Program-made: the position numbers and the translations under genes
Shown: in pieces, positions 1 through 7,810 of the stretch
Layout of the letters: each line of letters starts with the position of its first letter
Numbering within the stretch: the stretch's first letter is position 1
The notes under the pieces: model-generated
Told to the model about the DNA's origin: nothing
The model's input: the letters and a program-made list of their open reading frames with translations, nothing else
The model's database searches: none
Origin: Microlunatus soli
GTDB taxonomy: Bacteria; Actinomycetota; Actinomycetes; Propionibacteriales; Propionibacteriaceae
Direction of reading: 5' to 3'
DNA length: 64,000 nt
Assembly (NCBI RefSeq): GCF_900105385.1
Contig: NZ_LT629772.1
Location: 1,488,001-1,552,000, forward strand

Positions 1-586
1 GCTCGGAGTCGATCGTCAGCGGCGTGCTGTCGGCGTCCTGCACCAGGCGGACCCCGAAGATCTCGCGGGTTTCGGTGGCCGGTGACCGGTAGTCCGGATC
101 AGCCTGCAGGACGAGATAGGACCCCTTCCGCTTGGCCTTCAGGATCTCCAGCGCCTGCGGTGTGTAGCTCGGGGCGATGATGCCGTCGGAGACGACCTTC
201 TTGATCAGCTGCGCGCAGGACTCGTCGACCTGCCCGCTGATCGCGATGAAATCCCCGTACGACGCCCGCGGGTCCGAGCTGCGGGACCGCAGATAGGCGG
301 CTGCGGCCGGCGACAGGTCGGCGTGCTGCACCCGCAGCACGTCGAGCAGGAACGGCGGCACCTCGCCTTCGACGGCCACCCCGGCCGGCGAGACGTGCTT
401 GAACGAGGTCGCCGCGATCTTCTGCGTCGCGGCCGCGGCCTCGGCCACCAGCTGCCACGCGTTCAGCGCATCCAGCACGTTGATGAACCCGGGCGATCCG
501 GACAGCACCTCGAAGGGGAGCTTGTCGCCGACGGGCTCGATCCGGGCGTGCGGCTGGTTGGGGTTCATGCCATAGCGGAGGTCCAC
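1..586 (-). CDS. stand-alone AICAR formyltransferase, 5' part (C-terminus off the left edge)
   Basis: Predicted phosphoribosylaminoimidazolecarboxamide formyltransferase, which uses 10-formyltetrahydrofolate to formylate AICAR in the penultimate step of purine synthesis. About 195 residues are visible. They begin directly with LRYGMNPNQPHARIE and continue with the FINVLDALNAWQLV, SFKHVSPAG (the Lys-His pair of the AICARFT active site), RSSDPRASYGDF, SDGIIAPSY and KGSYLVL motifs. The IMP cyclohydrolase domain that precedes this region in ordinary PurH is absent, so this is the short single-domain form. The GTG start at 586 has GAAAG upstream and an in-frame stop four codons before it; an ATG six codons in is an alternative. 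The gene is divergent from the efflux gene at 750. Confidence 0.87.
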   Translation of the reverse strand, partial: MDLRYGMNPNQPHARIEPVGDKLPFEVLSGSPGFINVLDALNAWQLVAEAAAATQKIAATSFKHVSPAGVAVEGEVPPFLLDVLRVQHADLSPAAAAYLRSRSSDPRASYGDFIAISGQVDESCAQLIKKVVSDGIIAPSYTPQALEILKAKRKGSYLVLQADPDYRSPATETREIFGVRLVQDADSTPLTIDSE

Positions 587-749
587 GGCGACAGTCTTTC
601 ACCGATCACCGGCCCGGCCGCCAACAGGCCGCCCGGTGACGACGCGATGAACGTCACGTTGAATCTGCCTCCGAACGACTTTCGATCCCCGCCGGCAAGC
701 CCCTAGACTCGGGAGTCATCAGAGATAGTTCGGTTTCAGAAGAAAGTCC

Positions 750-2135
750 ATGTTCGAGCCATTCCAAGCGATCCGCGTCGAGCGGCCCCGTCCCGACGTC
801 ATCCGCGAGCATCGGCACGCCGGCTGGTTCGCCGTTGCGACGGTCTGCTTCGGGGCGTTCATGGGCCAACTCGACGCCAGCATCGTCACGCTGGCGTTCC
901 CGGCGATGCAGCAGGATTTCGGCAGCCCGCTGGCCGCGGTGCAGTGGGTGTCGCTGGCCTACCTACTGACCCTGGTCGGGTTGTTGCCGGCCGCCGGTCG
1001 GATCGCCGACTCGACCGGTCGCAAGCAGATGTATCTGTACGGGTTCGCCCTCTTCAGCGCCGCCTCCGTGGCGTGCGGCTTCGCCCCCAATCTGGGCGTT
1101 CTGGTCGGCCTGCGGGTGCTGCAGGCGGTCGGTGCGGCGATGTTGCAGGCCAACAGCGTCGCCCTGGTGGTGACCAGCGTGCCGCGGGAGCAGATGCGGT
1201 CCGCCTTGGGGATCCAGTCCGCCGCTCAGGCGATCGGGTTGGCCGCCGGCCCCGTCGTCGGCGGGCTGTTGGTCTCGGCCCTGGACTGGCGCTGGGTGTT
1301 CTGGATCAAGTTGCCGATCGGCTTGATCGGACTGGTCGCCGGATGGTTCCTGCTGCCGCGGACCAGGGAACGCACGCCGATGCAGCGTTTCGACATCCTC
1401 GGCCTGCTGCTGTTGCTGCTCGCGTCCGGCGGCGTCCTACTCGGACTGTCCGGACTGGGCGGGCTCGGGCTGTCGCCGTTGGCCAGCGTCGTGTTGATCA
1501 TCGGTGGACTCGGATTGGCTGTCGGCTGGCTGCGCTGGGAGGGTGCGTCGGTCGACCCGTTGGTACGGCCGGAGATCCTTCGGGCGCGAGCGGTCTCGGT
1601 CGGTCTGATCGGTGCGCTGTGCGGCTATTTGGTGCTGTTCGGGCCGCTGACCCTGATTCCCCAGACCGAGGGTTCGCACGGGCGGGTCGGCCTCGCGTTG
1701 ACCTGCCTGCCGCTCGGCTTCGGCGTCGCCGCGGTGCTCGCCCAACGTCTGCTGCCTCGCCGGCTGGGGCCGCGTGGCCGGGCGGCATTGGGCGCCGGAC
1801 TCGCCGCTGTCGCCCTGGCCCTGCTGGCCTGGGCCCTGCCGCAGCCCGGCTGGCTCGCCGCCCTGCTGTTCGTCACCGGCCTGGGCCTCGGCGTCTTCAT
1901 CCCGGCGAACAACACCACCATCATGGCCGCGATCCCCTCCCGCCTCTCGGCGACCGGGGGCGGTCTGGTGAACATGGCCCGCAGCCTGGGCACCGCGCTC
2001 GGAGTCGCGGTGGTCACCGTCTGCCTGCACGCCGGTGCCGCGAGCGGTGCGGTCACGGCGCTGATCTGTTTGGCGATCTTCGGGGCGATCGGTGCAGTAA
2101 GTGGGACACTGACCGGGAATCGTCCGACCATCTGA
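750..2135 (+). CDS. MFS drug-efflux transporter, DHA2 family
   Basis: A 461-residue proton-coupled exporter of the inner membrane. Residues 39-58 carry the helix-1 motif GQLDASIVTLAFPAMQQDF (motif D1 of drug:H+ antiporters) and residues 83-98 carry the loop 2-3 motif GRIADSTGRKQMYLYG (motif A). Hydrophobic segments continue to the C-terminus, consistent with 12-14 helices. The substrate cannot be read from sequence; lipophilic drugs or dyes are usual. A MarR gene follows 30 bases downstream on the same strand, so the pair is probably one drug-responsive unit in which MarR represses both genes. The ATG at 750 has AGAAAG just upstream. Confidence 0.9.
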   Translation: MFEPFQAIRVERPRPDVIREHRHAGWFAVATVCFGAFMGQLDASIVTLAFPAMQQDFGSPLAAVQWVSLAYLLTLVGLLPAAGRIADSTGRKQMYLYGFALFSAASVACGFAPNLGVLVGLRVLQAVGAAMLQANSVALVVTSVPREQMRSALGIQSAAQAIGLAAGPVVGGLLVSALDWRWVFWIKLPIGLIGLVAGWFLLPRTRERTPMQRFDILGLLLLLLASGGVLLGLSGLGGLGLSPLASVVLIIGGLGLAVGWLRWEGASVDPLVRPEILRARAVSVGLIGALCGYLVLFGPLTLIPQTEGSHGRVGLALTCLPLGFGVAAVLAQRLLPRRLGPRGRAALGAGLAAVALALLAWALPQPGWLAALLFVTGLGLGVFIPANNTTIMAAIPSRLSATGGGLVNMARSLGTALGVAVVTVCLHAGAASGAVTALICLAIFGAIGAVSGTLTGNRPTI

Positions 2136-2165
2136 TTCACTAGTGCTCCAGTAGGAATTGGAGGC

Positions 2166-2705
2166 ATGGTGCAGAACGACGACACCGAACGCGAACTGGC
2201 CGACGCCGTCGCCCGACTGCGGCGCGCGATGCGCCGGGCGGCACGGTCGACCGATCCGCAGAACAAACTGTCGGTCGCCCAATTGGAGTTGCTGTCGGCG
2301 GTCTCGGAGAATCCGGGCACCAGACCCGGCCAACTCGCCCGCTTCCTGCATCTGGCGCCGAATTCGGTCACCACACTGGTCAACGGACTGCACACGATGG
2401 GGCTGATCACCCGGGCCAGCAATCCCGATGACCGCCGGACCGTCGAACTCACCCTGACCGCTGCCGGCGAGGAGGCCGTACGCCGCTGGCAGATCACCAA
2501 TGCCCAGATCCTGCGGACCGCGTTCGACACCCTGCACCCCGGCTGGCAGAGCCTGATCTCGTCCTCGCTGCCGGCGCTGCGCGAGCTGATCGGCAGTATC
2601 GACAGCCTGGTCGATCGCAGCACCCACAAGACCCAGGTGCCAACTCATCCGAAGACACCGGCCCCGACCGAACCGCCCGCCGCGACCAACGGCGTACGAC
2701 CCTGA
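2166..2705 (+). CDS. MarR family transcriptional regulator
   Basis: A 179-residue winged-helix repressor. The DNA-binding part is seen as KLSVAQLELLSAVSENPG, then PGQLARFLHLAPNSVTTLV (recognition helix) and the wing NPDDRRTVELTLT around residues 80-100. The C-terminal 25 residues are proline- and threonine-rich and probably disordered. The ATG follows a strong GGAGG after six bases. Co-directional with the DHA2 transporter, it most likely controls that gene and itself; a DNA site was not identified with confidence. The product is a little longer than typical MarR proteins because of the tail. Confidence 0.9.
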   Translation: MVQNDDTERELADAVARLRRAMRRAARSTDPQNKLSVAQLELLSAVSENPGTRPGQLARFLHLAPNSVTTLVNGLHTMGLITRASNPDDRRTVELTLTAAGEEAVRRWQITNAQILRTAFDTLHPGWQSLISSSLPALRELIGSIDSLVDRSTHKTQVPTHPKTPAPTEPPAATNGVRP

Positions 2706-2711
2706 TCCGCT

Positions 2712-2728
2712 CCGATCCCAAGGATCGG
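2712..2728. terminator. short hairpin after marR and the tRNA gene
   Basis: Perfect inverted repeat CCGATCC / GGATCGG with a three-base loop. It lies between the stop of the MarR gene (+) and the 3' end of the tRNA (-), so it could end transcription from both sides. No clear T-run follows. Confidence 0.5.
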
Positions 2729-2733
2729 CACCG

Positions 2734-2807
2734 TGCCCCCGATGGGATTCGAACCCATACTTCGGCGGGTTTAAGCCGCCTGCCTCTGCCAGTTGGGCTA
2801 CGGGAGC
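2734..2807 (-). tRNA. tRNA with anticodon UAA (nominally Leu) but class I short variable loop
   Basis: A 74-base cloverleaf. The acceptor stem is GCTCCCG / CGGGGGC, the anticodon stem GGCGG / CCGCC encloses loop CTTAAAC, the variable region is only GAAGT, and the T-arm is ATGGG-TTCGAAT-CCCAT. The discriminator base is A and CCA is not encoded. The anticodon bases (2773-2771) read UAA, which would decode UUA leucine codons. Bacterial tRNA-Leu is a class II tRNA with a long variable arm, so the body does not match the anticodon. The gene call is sound; the amino acid identity is open. Confidence 0.9.
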
Positions 2808-2833
2808 GCCCGCCCGATCCTACGACCTGCCCC

Positions 2834-2865
2834 GTGCACAACCTCGATAGATCAAGGTTGCGCAC
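2834..2865. other. inverted repeat between phosphoesterase and tRNA genes
   Basis: Eleven-base arms GTGCACAACCT and AGGTTGCGCAC with one mismatch and a ten-base loop. It lies 3' of the metallophosphoesterase gene and 5' of the tRNA, both on the minus strand. It may be a terminator for the former; no T-run is present. Confidence 0.4.
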
Positions 2866-2946
2866 GTTCCCGCGGCTCTGGGAGGTGCCTAACCTCGACG
2901 TGTGTGTACGGATGCTGGCCCAGAGAGGCTTCGCGGTGCAGGGCTC

Positions 2947-4611
2947 CTAACGGGCCGGCGATTCCGAGGCCGTCGGCTCGGCGGTGCCGGTCGCGGTCGG
3001 CGTCGGCGTAGGCGTAGGCGTCGGTGCCTCCTCGTCGCCGCCCAGTCGACTGCGGGTCTCCGGCGGCAGGCTGGCCAGATCGCCGGTCGGGATCGGGTCG
3101 TCGATGATCACCGACGCATCCGGCAGACAGTGCACCGGCTGCACCGCGGTGATCAGCCCGGTCGCCCGGTCGCGGTAGAAGAAGTAGCCGTCGGCGGACT
3201 TGCGCGGAACGCTGAACGGCGTACTGAACGAGGTGATCGTCGGTGCTGCGACCCCGCCGGCGGTGCCGAGTTGCAGGGTCACGGTCCAGGACCCGTCGTC
3301 ATGCAGGATCACCTGTGGCCCTTCCTGGCTGTGGATATGGCCCCAGGCGATCAACTTCGCCGGCGGGTTGGGCTGCTCGGCGACGACCCGGGCGGCCCGC
3401 GGCTGATGCAACATGATCACGTCGACGTTGCGACCGATCGCGGTCTTGATCATCCGTTGGCCCATTTGCTCCTCGGTCTCGGATCGCTCGGCGATCCGGT
3501 CGATGCTGAACGGCGGGTTGTACTCGGGATCGTCGTCTCCGAGGAAGGAGATGTCGTCCACGTCGGTGACCTTGCCGTCCAACACCGTCGCGCCGGCCGC
3601 CTTCATCTGCTTCTCGGTTGTGGCGGAGTCGTGATTGCCGCCGATGTCGATGAACGGCCGGTCGCCGGAGATCGCCCGTTCACCGGTGACGCAGGTCTTT
3701 TCGGTGGCGGTCCCGTTGAGGGTGTCGTCGCCGGAGCTGAACACGGCGACCGGGTGGGTCACCTCGACGATCTCCTTCCAGAACTGGGTCATCGCCAGAT
3801 TGCAGTGCAGATCACTGATCCCGAAGATCAGGTCCTGATCGGCGCCCGGCGACGGCCAGCGATCGACCTGGGTCAGCAGGTTCTCCCGGGTCTGTTGGAC
3901 GTAGTCGTCCACGGCGGCGTTCTGCCGTGCGGCCATCGTTCGCAGCCCCTTGACACCCCGGTCCAGCAGGTCGGCGAGCAACTGGGAGTCGACGGTCATG
4001 CCCTCGAACCGGGTGCCGTCGGCGATGGTCACCGGGTAGCGGGAGGTCGGTTCGGCTGCCGGCGGTGCGATCGCCACGGTACCGAAGATGATCACCACCA
4101 CCAGATAGGCCAACACCCCGTGCCGGGCCGCGCTCAACCGCACCAGCCGCGCCGACAGGAACAGTCGACGCTGGGTCCAGCCGGCCATGATCAACACCAG
4201 CACCAGCTCGGCGGCGACGGCATTGCCGACCGCATCGGCAACCAACTGGTCGCCGATGCCGGTGATCGCCTGTCCCGGATCGTTGTACAGGTTGAGGTAG
4301 GACTGCAGGGTGTCCTCGGACAGCAACTGCCGGCCGGCGGTCGGCGAGACCAGACCGCCGACCGTGATCGTCAGCCCGATCGGCCCGTAGGAGAAGGGCA
4401 GGTACGCGTTGCCGAGCGGGCCGAGGTCGATCCGGGTTTCGCCGGTGTAGTCGACGGCAATCGTTGCCCGGTTCGCACCGAGGTAGTCGGTGATCTCGGC
4501 ATGCCCGATCCCCCAGCCGATCGCCAGCGGAGCAGCCAGCACGGCGCTGATCAGCAGGATCAACGCCCCTCGCACCAGGAGGCGGATCAGTCGTGCTCGG
4601 TCCATCACCAT
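2947..4611 (-). CDS. membrane-anchored calcineurin-like metallophosphoesterase
   Basis: A 554-residue protein. A hydrophobic helix at about residues 10-33 and two more at about 133-145 and 166-184 place the N-terminal half in the membrane. The binuclear-metal phosphoesterase fold follows: SDLH (265-269), GDD (294-296), GGNHD (324-329), a lone His in MLHQP (402) and WGHIH (423-427). These are the five metal-ligand blocks of the family. The C-terminus is a Thr-Pro repeat tail. The substrate is unknown, and the catalytic domain probably faces outward. The start has ATG at 4611 and a second ATG two codons later. No partner gene is evident; the next gene upstream (peptide deformylase) ends 86 bases away. 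Confidence 0.85.
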   Translation of the reverse strand: MVMDRARLIRLLVRGALILLISAVLAAPLAIGWGIGHAEITDYLGANRATIAVDYTGETRIDLGPLGNAYLPFSYGPIGLTITVGGLVSPTAGRQLLSEDTLQSYLNLYNDPGQAITGIGDQLVADAVGNAVAAELVLVLIMAGWTQRRLFLSARLVRLSAARHGVLAYLVVVIIFGTVAIAPPAAEPTSRYPVTIADGTRFEGMTVDSQLLADLLDRGVKGLRTMAARQNAAVDDYVQQTRENLLTQVDRWPSPGADQDLIFGISDLHCNLAMTQFWKEIVEVTHPVAVFSSGDDTLNGTATEKTCVTGERAISGDRPFIDIGGNHDSATTEKQMKAAGATVLDGKVTDVDDISFLGDDDPEYNPPFSIDRIAERSETEEQMGQRMIKTAIGRNVDVIMLHQPRAARVVAEQPNPPAKLIAWGHIHSQEGPQVILHDDGSWTVTLQLGTAGGVAAPTITSFSTPFSVPRKSADGYFFYRDRATGLITAVQPVHCLPDASVIIDDPIPTGDLASLPPETRSRLGGDEEAPTPTPTPTPTATGTAEPTASESPAR

Positions 4612-4654
4612 CGCGGCCAGCGTACGGCGTCGCAGCCGATTTCCCAGGAGTCAG

Positions 4655-4709
4655 CGCGAATCGCCCGGATGCCGCGAATCACCCGGATGCCGCGAATCAC
4701 TCGGGATGC
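4655..4709. repeat. 18-base tandem repeat, about three copies, across the def stop codon
   Basis: Units GCGAATCGCCCGGATGCC, GCGAATCACCCGGATGCC and a 19-base variant follow head to tail. The third covers the stop codon of the deformylase gene (4697-4699), so the repeat lies partly in coding sequence. Confidence 0.8.
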
Positions 4710-5293
4710 CGCGACGCACCCGCACCCGGCGAATCCGGATCCGGTGCATCCAGGTAGACCTTGCGATGATGCAGCCCGTGGGCTCCGATGACGCGATCCA
4801 GGAACAGGTAGCCCGCGCAATGGTCGATCTCGTGCTGCAACGCCCGTGCCTCGTACGCGTCGGTGCTCAGCTCGACCGGGTCGCCGCTGACCGGGAGCCG
4901 ACCGGCCACCGTGATCCGGTCGGCCCGCTTCACGTCACCGGTCAGGTCGGGAACCGACATGCATCCCTCCCGGCCCTTGCTGTTGCGACTGGACGCGGTG
5001 ACCTCGGCGTTGACCAGGACGATCAGCCCATGATCGGTCCGGGTCTTCGGGTGACCGGACACGTCGACGCAGAACGCCTGCCCGGCGACGCCGATCTGCG
5101 GTGCGGCGAGACCGACGCATCCCGGCGAGACCCGCATCGTGGCGACCAGATCGGCACAGAGCTGGACGGTCCGGGGATCGGTCGGATCGAGCTGTGGCCC
5201 GGACTCCGACAGTACGCCGGCAGGAGCCCTGACCACGTCACGGATCCGGCCGGCCGGCAGCAGCGTCGACCAGTCGGGGAAGGCGTCGGTCAC
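4697..5293 (-). CDS. def: peptide deformylase
   Basis: Removes the formyl group from the N-terminal methionine of new proteins in the cytoplasm. In the 198-residue product the three family motifs are clear: CVGLAAPQIG (59-68, in which Cys replaces the usual first Gly), EGCMSVP (109-115, metal-ligand Cys111) and QHEIDH (153-158, metal-ligand His154 and His158 with catalytic Glu155). The GTG start at 5293 overlaps the TGA stop of the upstream ACT-domain gene as GTGA, which indicates translational coupling. Actinobacteria often carry more than one deformylase, so it may not be the only copy. Confidence 0.92.
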   Translation of the reverse strand: MTDAFPDWSTLLPAGRIRDVVRAPAGVLSESGPQLDPTDPRTVQLCADLVATMRVSPGCVGLAAPQIGVAGQAFCVDVSGHPKTRTDHGLIVLVNAEVTASSRNSKGREGCMSVPDLTGDVKRADRITVAGRLPVSGDPVELSTDAYEARALQHEIDHCAGYLFLDRVIGAHGLHHRKVYLDAPDPDSPGAGASRHPE

Positions 5294-5805
5294 AACTCGT
5301 CCTGGTCCACCGGCTGCAGCTGGGCTTCGACGCCGAGCTCGCCGGCTGCGATGTTGATCTTGGTCCGGAGCGCTTCGAGGTCGGTGCCGACAGCCAGGTC
5401 GACCTCCGCGGTGAGCACGTAGAGCTCGCCGGCCAGCTGGGTCGTCAGATCGCTGATGTTGCCCCCTGCCTCGGCCAGCACGCCGGTCAGCGTCGCGACG
5501 ATCCCCAACCGATCCGCACCGTGCACGGTCAGCAGGTAGCTCGGCCCCGTGCCGGTCACCGATGCCGCACCGTCGATCAGATGGACATGGATGATCAGAT
5601 CGTCGGCGGCCGCATCGGTCATCGCCGCGCGGACGCGTTCGAGCTCGGCCTGGCCGGTGCAGATCAGGGTCATCGCCAGCTGGCCACGGAGCACAGTCAT
5701 CGACGAGTCGGCGAGATTGAGCTGCTCGGCGGCCAAGGCGGCGGCGACCCGCGCGATGATGCCCGGCCGGTCCTGGGCGATGACGGTGATCGCGTACGTG
5801 GTCAC
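5290..5805 (-). CDS. tandem ACT-domain protein (GcvR-like)
   Basis: A 171-residue cytoplasmic protein with two ACT folds, about residues 3-75 (YAITVIAQDRPGIIARVAAAL) and 88-165 (YLLTVHGADRLGIVATLTGVL). ACT domains bind amino acids and this two-domain layout matches the glycine-cleavage repressor GcvR family. No DNA-binding domain is present, so regulation would be through a partner protein. It starts with GTG and is translationally coupled to the deformylase downstream. A link to glycine or one-carbon metabolism, which supplies formyl groups, is plausible but inferred. Confidence 0.8.
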   Translation of the reverse strand: MTTYAITVIAQDRPGIIARVAAALAAEQLNLADSSMTVLRGQLAMTLICTGQAELERVRAAMTDAAADDLIIHVHLIDGAASVTGTGPSYLLTVHGADRLGIVATLTGVLAEAGGNISDLTTQLAGELYVLTAEVDLAVGTDLEALRTKINIAAGELGVEAQLQPVDQDEL

Positions 5806-5845
5806 CGGGCGATTGTTTCATGCGCCGTTGCCGAGCATCCAAGAT

Positions 5846-5947
5846 CCCTGAGCCTGTCGAAGGGTGCGACCGCTCGGACGGTCTTCGGCCCTTCGACAAG
5901 CTCAGGGCCCTTGGGTTGCGGATCGGTCCCTCGACAGGCTCAGGCCC
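5846..5947. repeat. intergenic inverted-repeat element cluster, core CTGAGCCTGTCGAAGG
   Basis: CCCTGAGCCTGTCGAAGGG (5846-5864) faces an inverted copy with one mismatch, CCCTTCGACAAGCTCAGGG (5889-5907), forming a long stem-loop. A third, shorter copy at 5928-5947 overlaps the stop codon of the ppx gene. The same core occurs at about 24058, 24955-25019 and 42628-42692. It probably acts as a terminator or a REP-like element between ppx and the ACT gene. Confidence 0.8.
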
Positions 5948-6893
5948 CTTGGCCGGCGCCGGCTGCTCGGAGCAGATCGAGAGCGGCGCCGTCCAGGATG
6001 TCGGACTCGCTGACGATCAGGGCGTCGACCATCAGTCGGGAGCCGATCCGGCCGGCGATCAGGGCGCCGGCGGTGATCACATCGGCGCGTTGCGGATGGA
6101 CGCCGTTGCGGCCGCGGATCTGTTCGCTGCTGGAGGCCGCGAGTGCGGCGGCGATCGCCGTCACCCGGTCGCGGCCGACGCGGTGGCCGTGGACCAGCGT
6201 CCGGTCGTAGTCGGCCAGGTCGAGATCGATCGCGGCAAGCGTGGTCAGCGTGCCGGCGACACCGATCCAGGTCCGGACCTCGGAGAAGGCGATACCGCTG
6301 TCGTCCAACAGCTCGTCGATCAGCCGGGTTGCCCGGGCACGATCGTCGACTGTCGGCGGGTCGGCGGACCAGAAGCGTTCGGTGATGCGGACCGAGCCGA
6401 TGTCCAGTGAAATCCCCCGGCTCGGCTCACCGGCGGCGTTCCCGATGATCAACTCCGTGGAGCCACCGCCGATGTCGGTGACCAGCACCGGCCCGGCGGG
6501 TTCGTTCGCCCCCGACAACGCACCGGCGAAGGACAGCCGCGCTTCCTCGTCGCCGGTGATCACCTGCGGAATCACGCCGAGACGGGTGCTGATGCCCGCG
6601 AAGAATTCCTCGCGGTTGCTGACGTCCCGGCTTGCCGAGGTGGCGACGAACCGGATCCGTTCAAGATCAACACCGTGTTCGGTGATCACGCCTGCGTAGC
6701 GTTCGGTCGCGGCGAACGTCCGCTGCAACGCCTCCGGCAGGAAGCTGCCGGTCGCGTCGACCCCTTGGCCCAGCCGGACGATCTCCATCCGACGGTCCAG
6801 CTCCCGCAGGCCGCCGCGACCGTCGGACTCGGCGATCAGCAGCCGGATGGTGTTGGTGCCGCAGTCGACGATCGCCACCGGACCGCCGGTCAT
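5940..6893 (-). CDS. Ppx/GppA family phosphatase
   Basis: A 317-residue member of the exopolyphosphatase/pppGpp-phosphatase family with the actin-like fold. Motifs seen are VDCGTNTIRLLIAE (phosphate-1 loop, residues 9-22), VATSASRDVSNREEF, ITGDEEARLSFAGA and the second phosphate loop VTDIGGGSTELIIG. It hydrolyses polyphosphate or the alarmone pppGpp; sequence alone does not decide which. At about 320 residues it is the short form without the extra C-terminal helical domains. ATG overlaps the TGA of the DUF501 gene (ATGA), giving one coupled unit. The eno, ftsB, DUF501, ppx order is conserved in actinobacteria. Confidence 0.93.
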   Translation of the reverse strand: MTGGPVAIVDCGTNTIRLLIAESDGRGGLRELDRRMEIVRLGQGVDATGSFLPEALQRTFAATERYAGVITEHGVDLERIRFVATSASRDVSNREEFFAGISTRLGVIPQVITGDEEARLSFAGALSGANEPAGPVLVTDIGGGSTELIIGNAAGEPSRGISLDIGSVRITERFWSADPPTVDDRARATRLIDELLDDSGIAFSEVRTWIGVAGTLTTLAAIDLDLADYDRTLVHGHRVGRDRVTAIAAALAASSSEQIRGRNGVHPQRADVITAGALIAGRIGSRLMVDALIVSESDILDGAALDLLRAAGAGQGA

Positions 6894-7441
6894 CGGCCGC
6901 TGCCCGGCGCCGAGGTTTCCTGCTGATCATCGTCCGGATCGGTCAGGCACGGCCGCTGCCAGAAGTTGCCGATCTCGGCGACCGCCTCGTCGCCCACCGG
7001 ATTGACACCCGGTCCGGCGGCCAACGAGTGCGCCGCCAGCGCGTGCAGACACTTGACCCGGTCCGGCATTCCACCGGCACTGATCCCGTCGATCTCGGGG
7101 ACCTCGGCGCTCGGTCCTCGACCCAGGGCTTGCCGATCCGCGAGATAGGCCTGGTGTGCCGCACGGTAGCCGGCCGCCAGCTCGGCGTCGGTGCTGAGCC
7201 GCTCGGTCATCTCCGCCATCCGACCGTCGGATTCCAGGGTCGAGATGGCCGCGGTCGCCCGCGGACAGGTCAGGTAATAGGTGGTCGGGAACGGCGTCCC
7301 GTCCGGCAGCCGCGGCTCGGTCGCCAGCACGGCTGGTTTCCCGCAGGGGCAGCGATGAGCGACACCGGCAACACCGCGCGGCACCCGGCCCAGTTGGGCG
7401 TGGACGGCGGCCTCGTCGGCTTCGGTGAATGGTTCCAGCAC
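6890..7441 (-). CDS. DUF501 protein
   Basis: A 183-residue cytoplasmic protein of unknown function, conserved in actinobacteria between ftsB and ppx. The family signature is recognisable as QLGRVPRGVAGVAHRCPCG (residues 16-34) and PTTYYLTCPRATAAISTLE. A Cys-X-Cys pair plus the later Cys could bind metal, which is untested inference. It starts with GTG and its TGA overlaps the ppx ATG. The N-terminal part is well conserved in style while the last 40 residues are less ordered. No enzymatic role can be assigned. Confidence 0.9.
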   Translation of the reverse strand: MLEPFTEADEAAVHAQLGRVPRGVAGVAHRCPCGKPAVLATEPRLPDGTPFPTTYYLTCPRATAAISTLESDGRMAEMTERLSTDAELAAGYRAAHQAYLADRQALGRGPSAEVPEIDGISAGGMPDRVKCLHALAAHSLAAGPGVNPVGDEAVAEIGNFWQRPCLTDPDDDQQETSAPGSGR

Positions 7442-7745
7442 CGGTCCAGTCTCTCAGTCGGAGCGCCGTTCGGAGTAACTGCGGTTGCCGATCGCATCGG
7501 GATCGGACGGCGCGGACCGGCTCGAGCGTGTGGCCGCAGCTGCGATCCTTCGAACGCTCGTGGACGCAGCCGGCGATATGGACTGATCGGGTAGCCATCA
7601 GGTCAAGCATGATCAACCGTGCAGCACCGGCCCGCCAGGCCTGCTTCACCTGCCCGAACGCCGTACGCTTTCCCTTGCCAGGAAGGGATTTCCTGAGAAC
7701 GGTACCTCGAACCGTGGTCGACGGCTGGGCCAGCGGCCACCCATT
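7442..7745. other. gene-free stretch between ftsB and the DUF501 gene
   Basis: I see no convincing gene here. It must hold the promoter and ribosome site of the DUF501 gene, whose GTG start is at 7441. A small hairpin TCCCTT / AAGGGA lies at about 7671-7690. The stretch is bordered by the large palindrome at 7746-7810. Confidence 0.5.
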
Positions 7746-7810
7746 CCGCTGACCCGTCAGTTTGTCCCCGACATGCCGGGCATGTCGGGGACAAACTGAC
7801 GGGTCAGCGG
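7746..7810. repeat. perfect 65-base palindrome on the ftsB stop codon
   Basis: Two 32-base arms (7746-7777 and 7779-7810) are exact reverse complements around a single G at 7778. The right arm contains the last codons and TGA of ftsB (7804-7806). The inner part of each arm reads TTTGTCCCCGACATGCC. As RNA it would make an extremely stable hairpin and probably ends transcription, although no T-run follows. Confidence 0.95.

Noticed and set aside
323-706. Plus-strand frame overlapping the AICAR formyltransferase gene
   Set aside because: It is antisense to a clear family match and its translation is Arg/His-rich without domain character.
944-2143. Long plus-strand frame inside the efflux gene
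   Set aside because: Shadow of the MFS gene in a GC-rich genome; the translation is Arg-rich and has no membrane helices.
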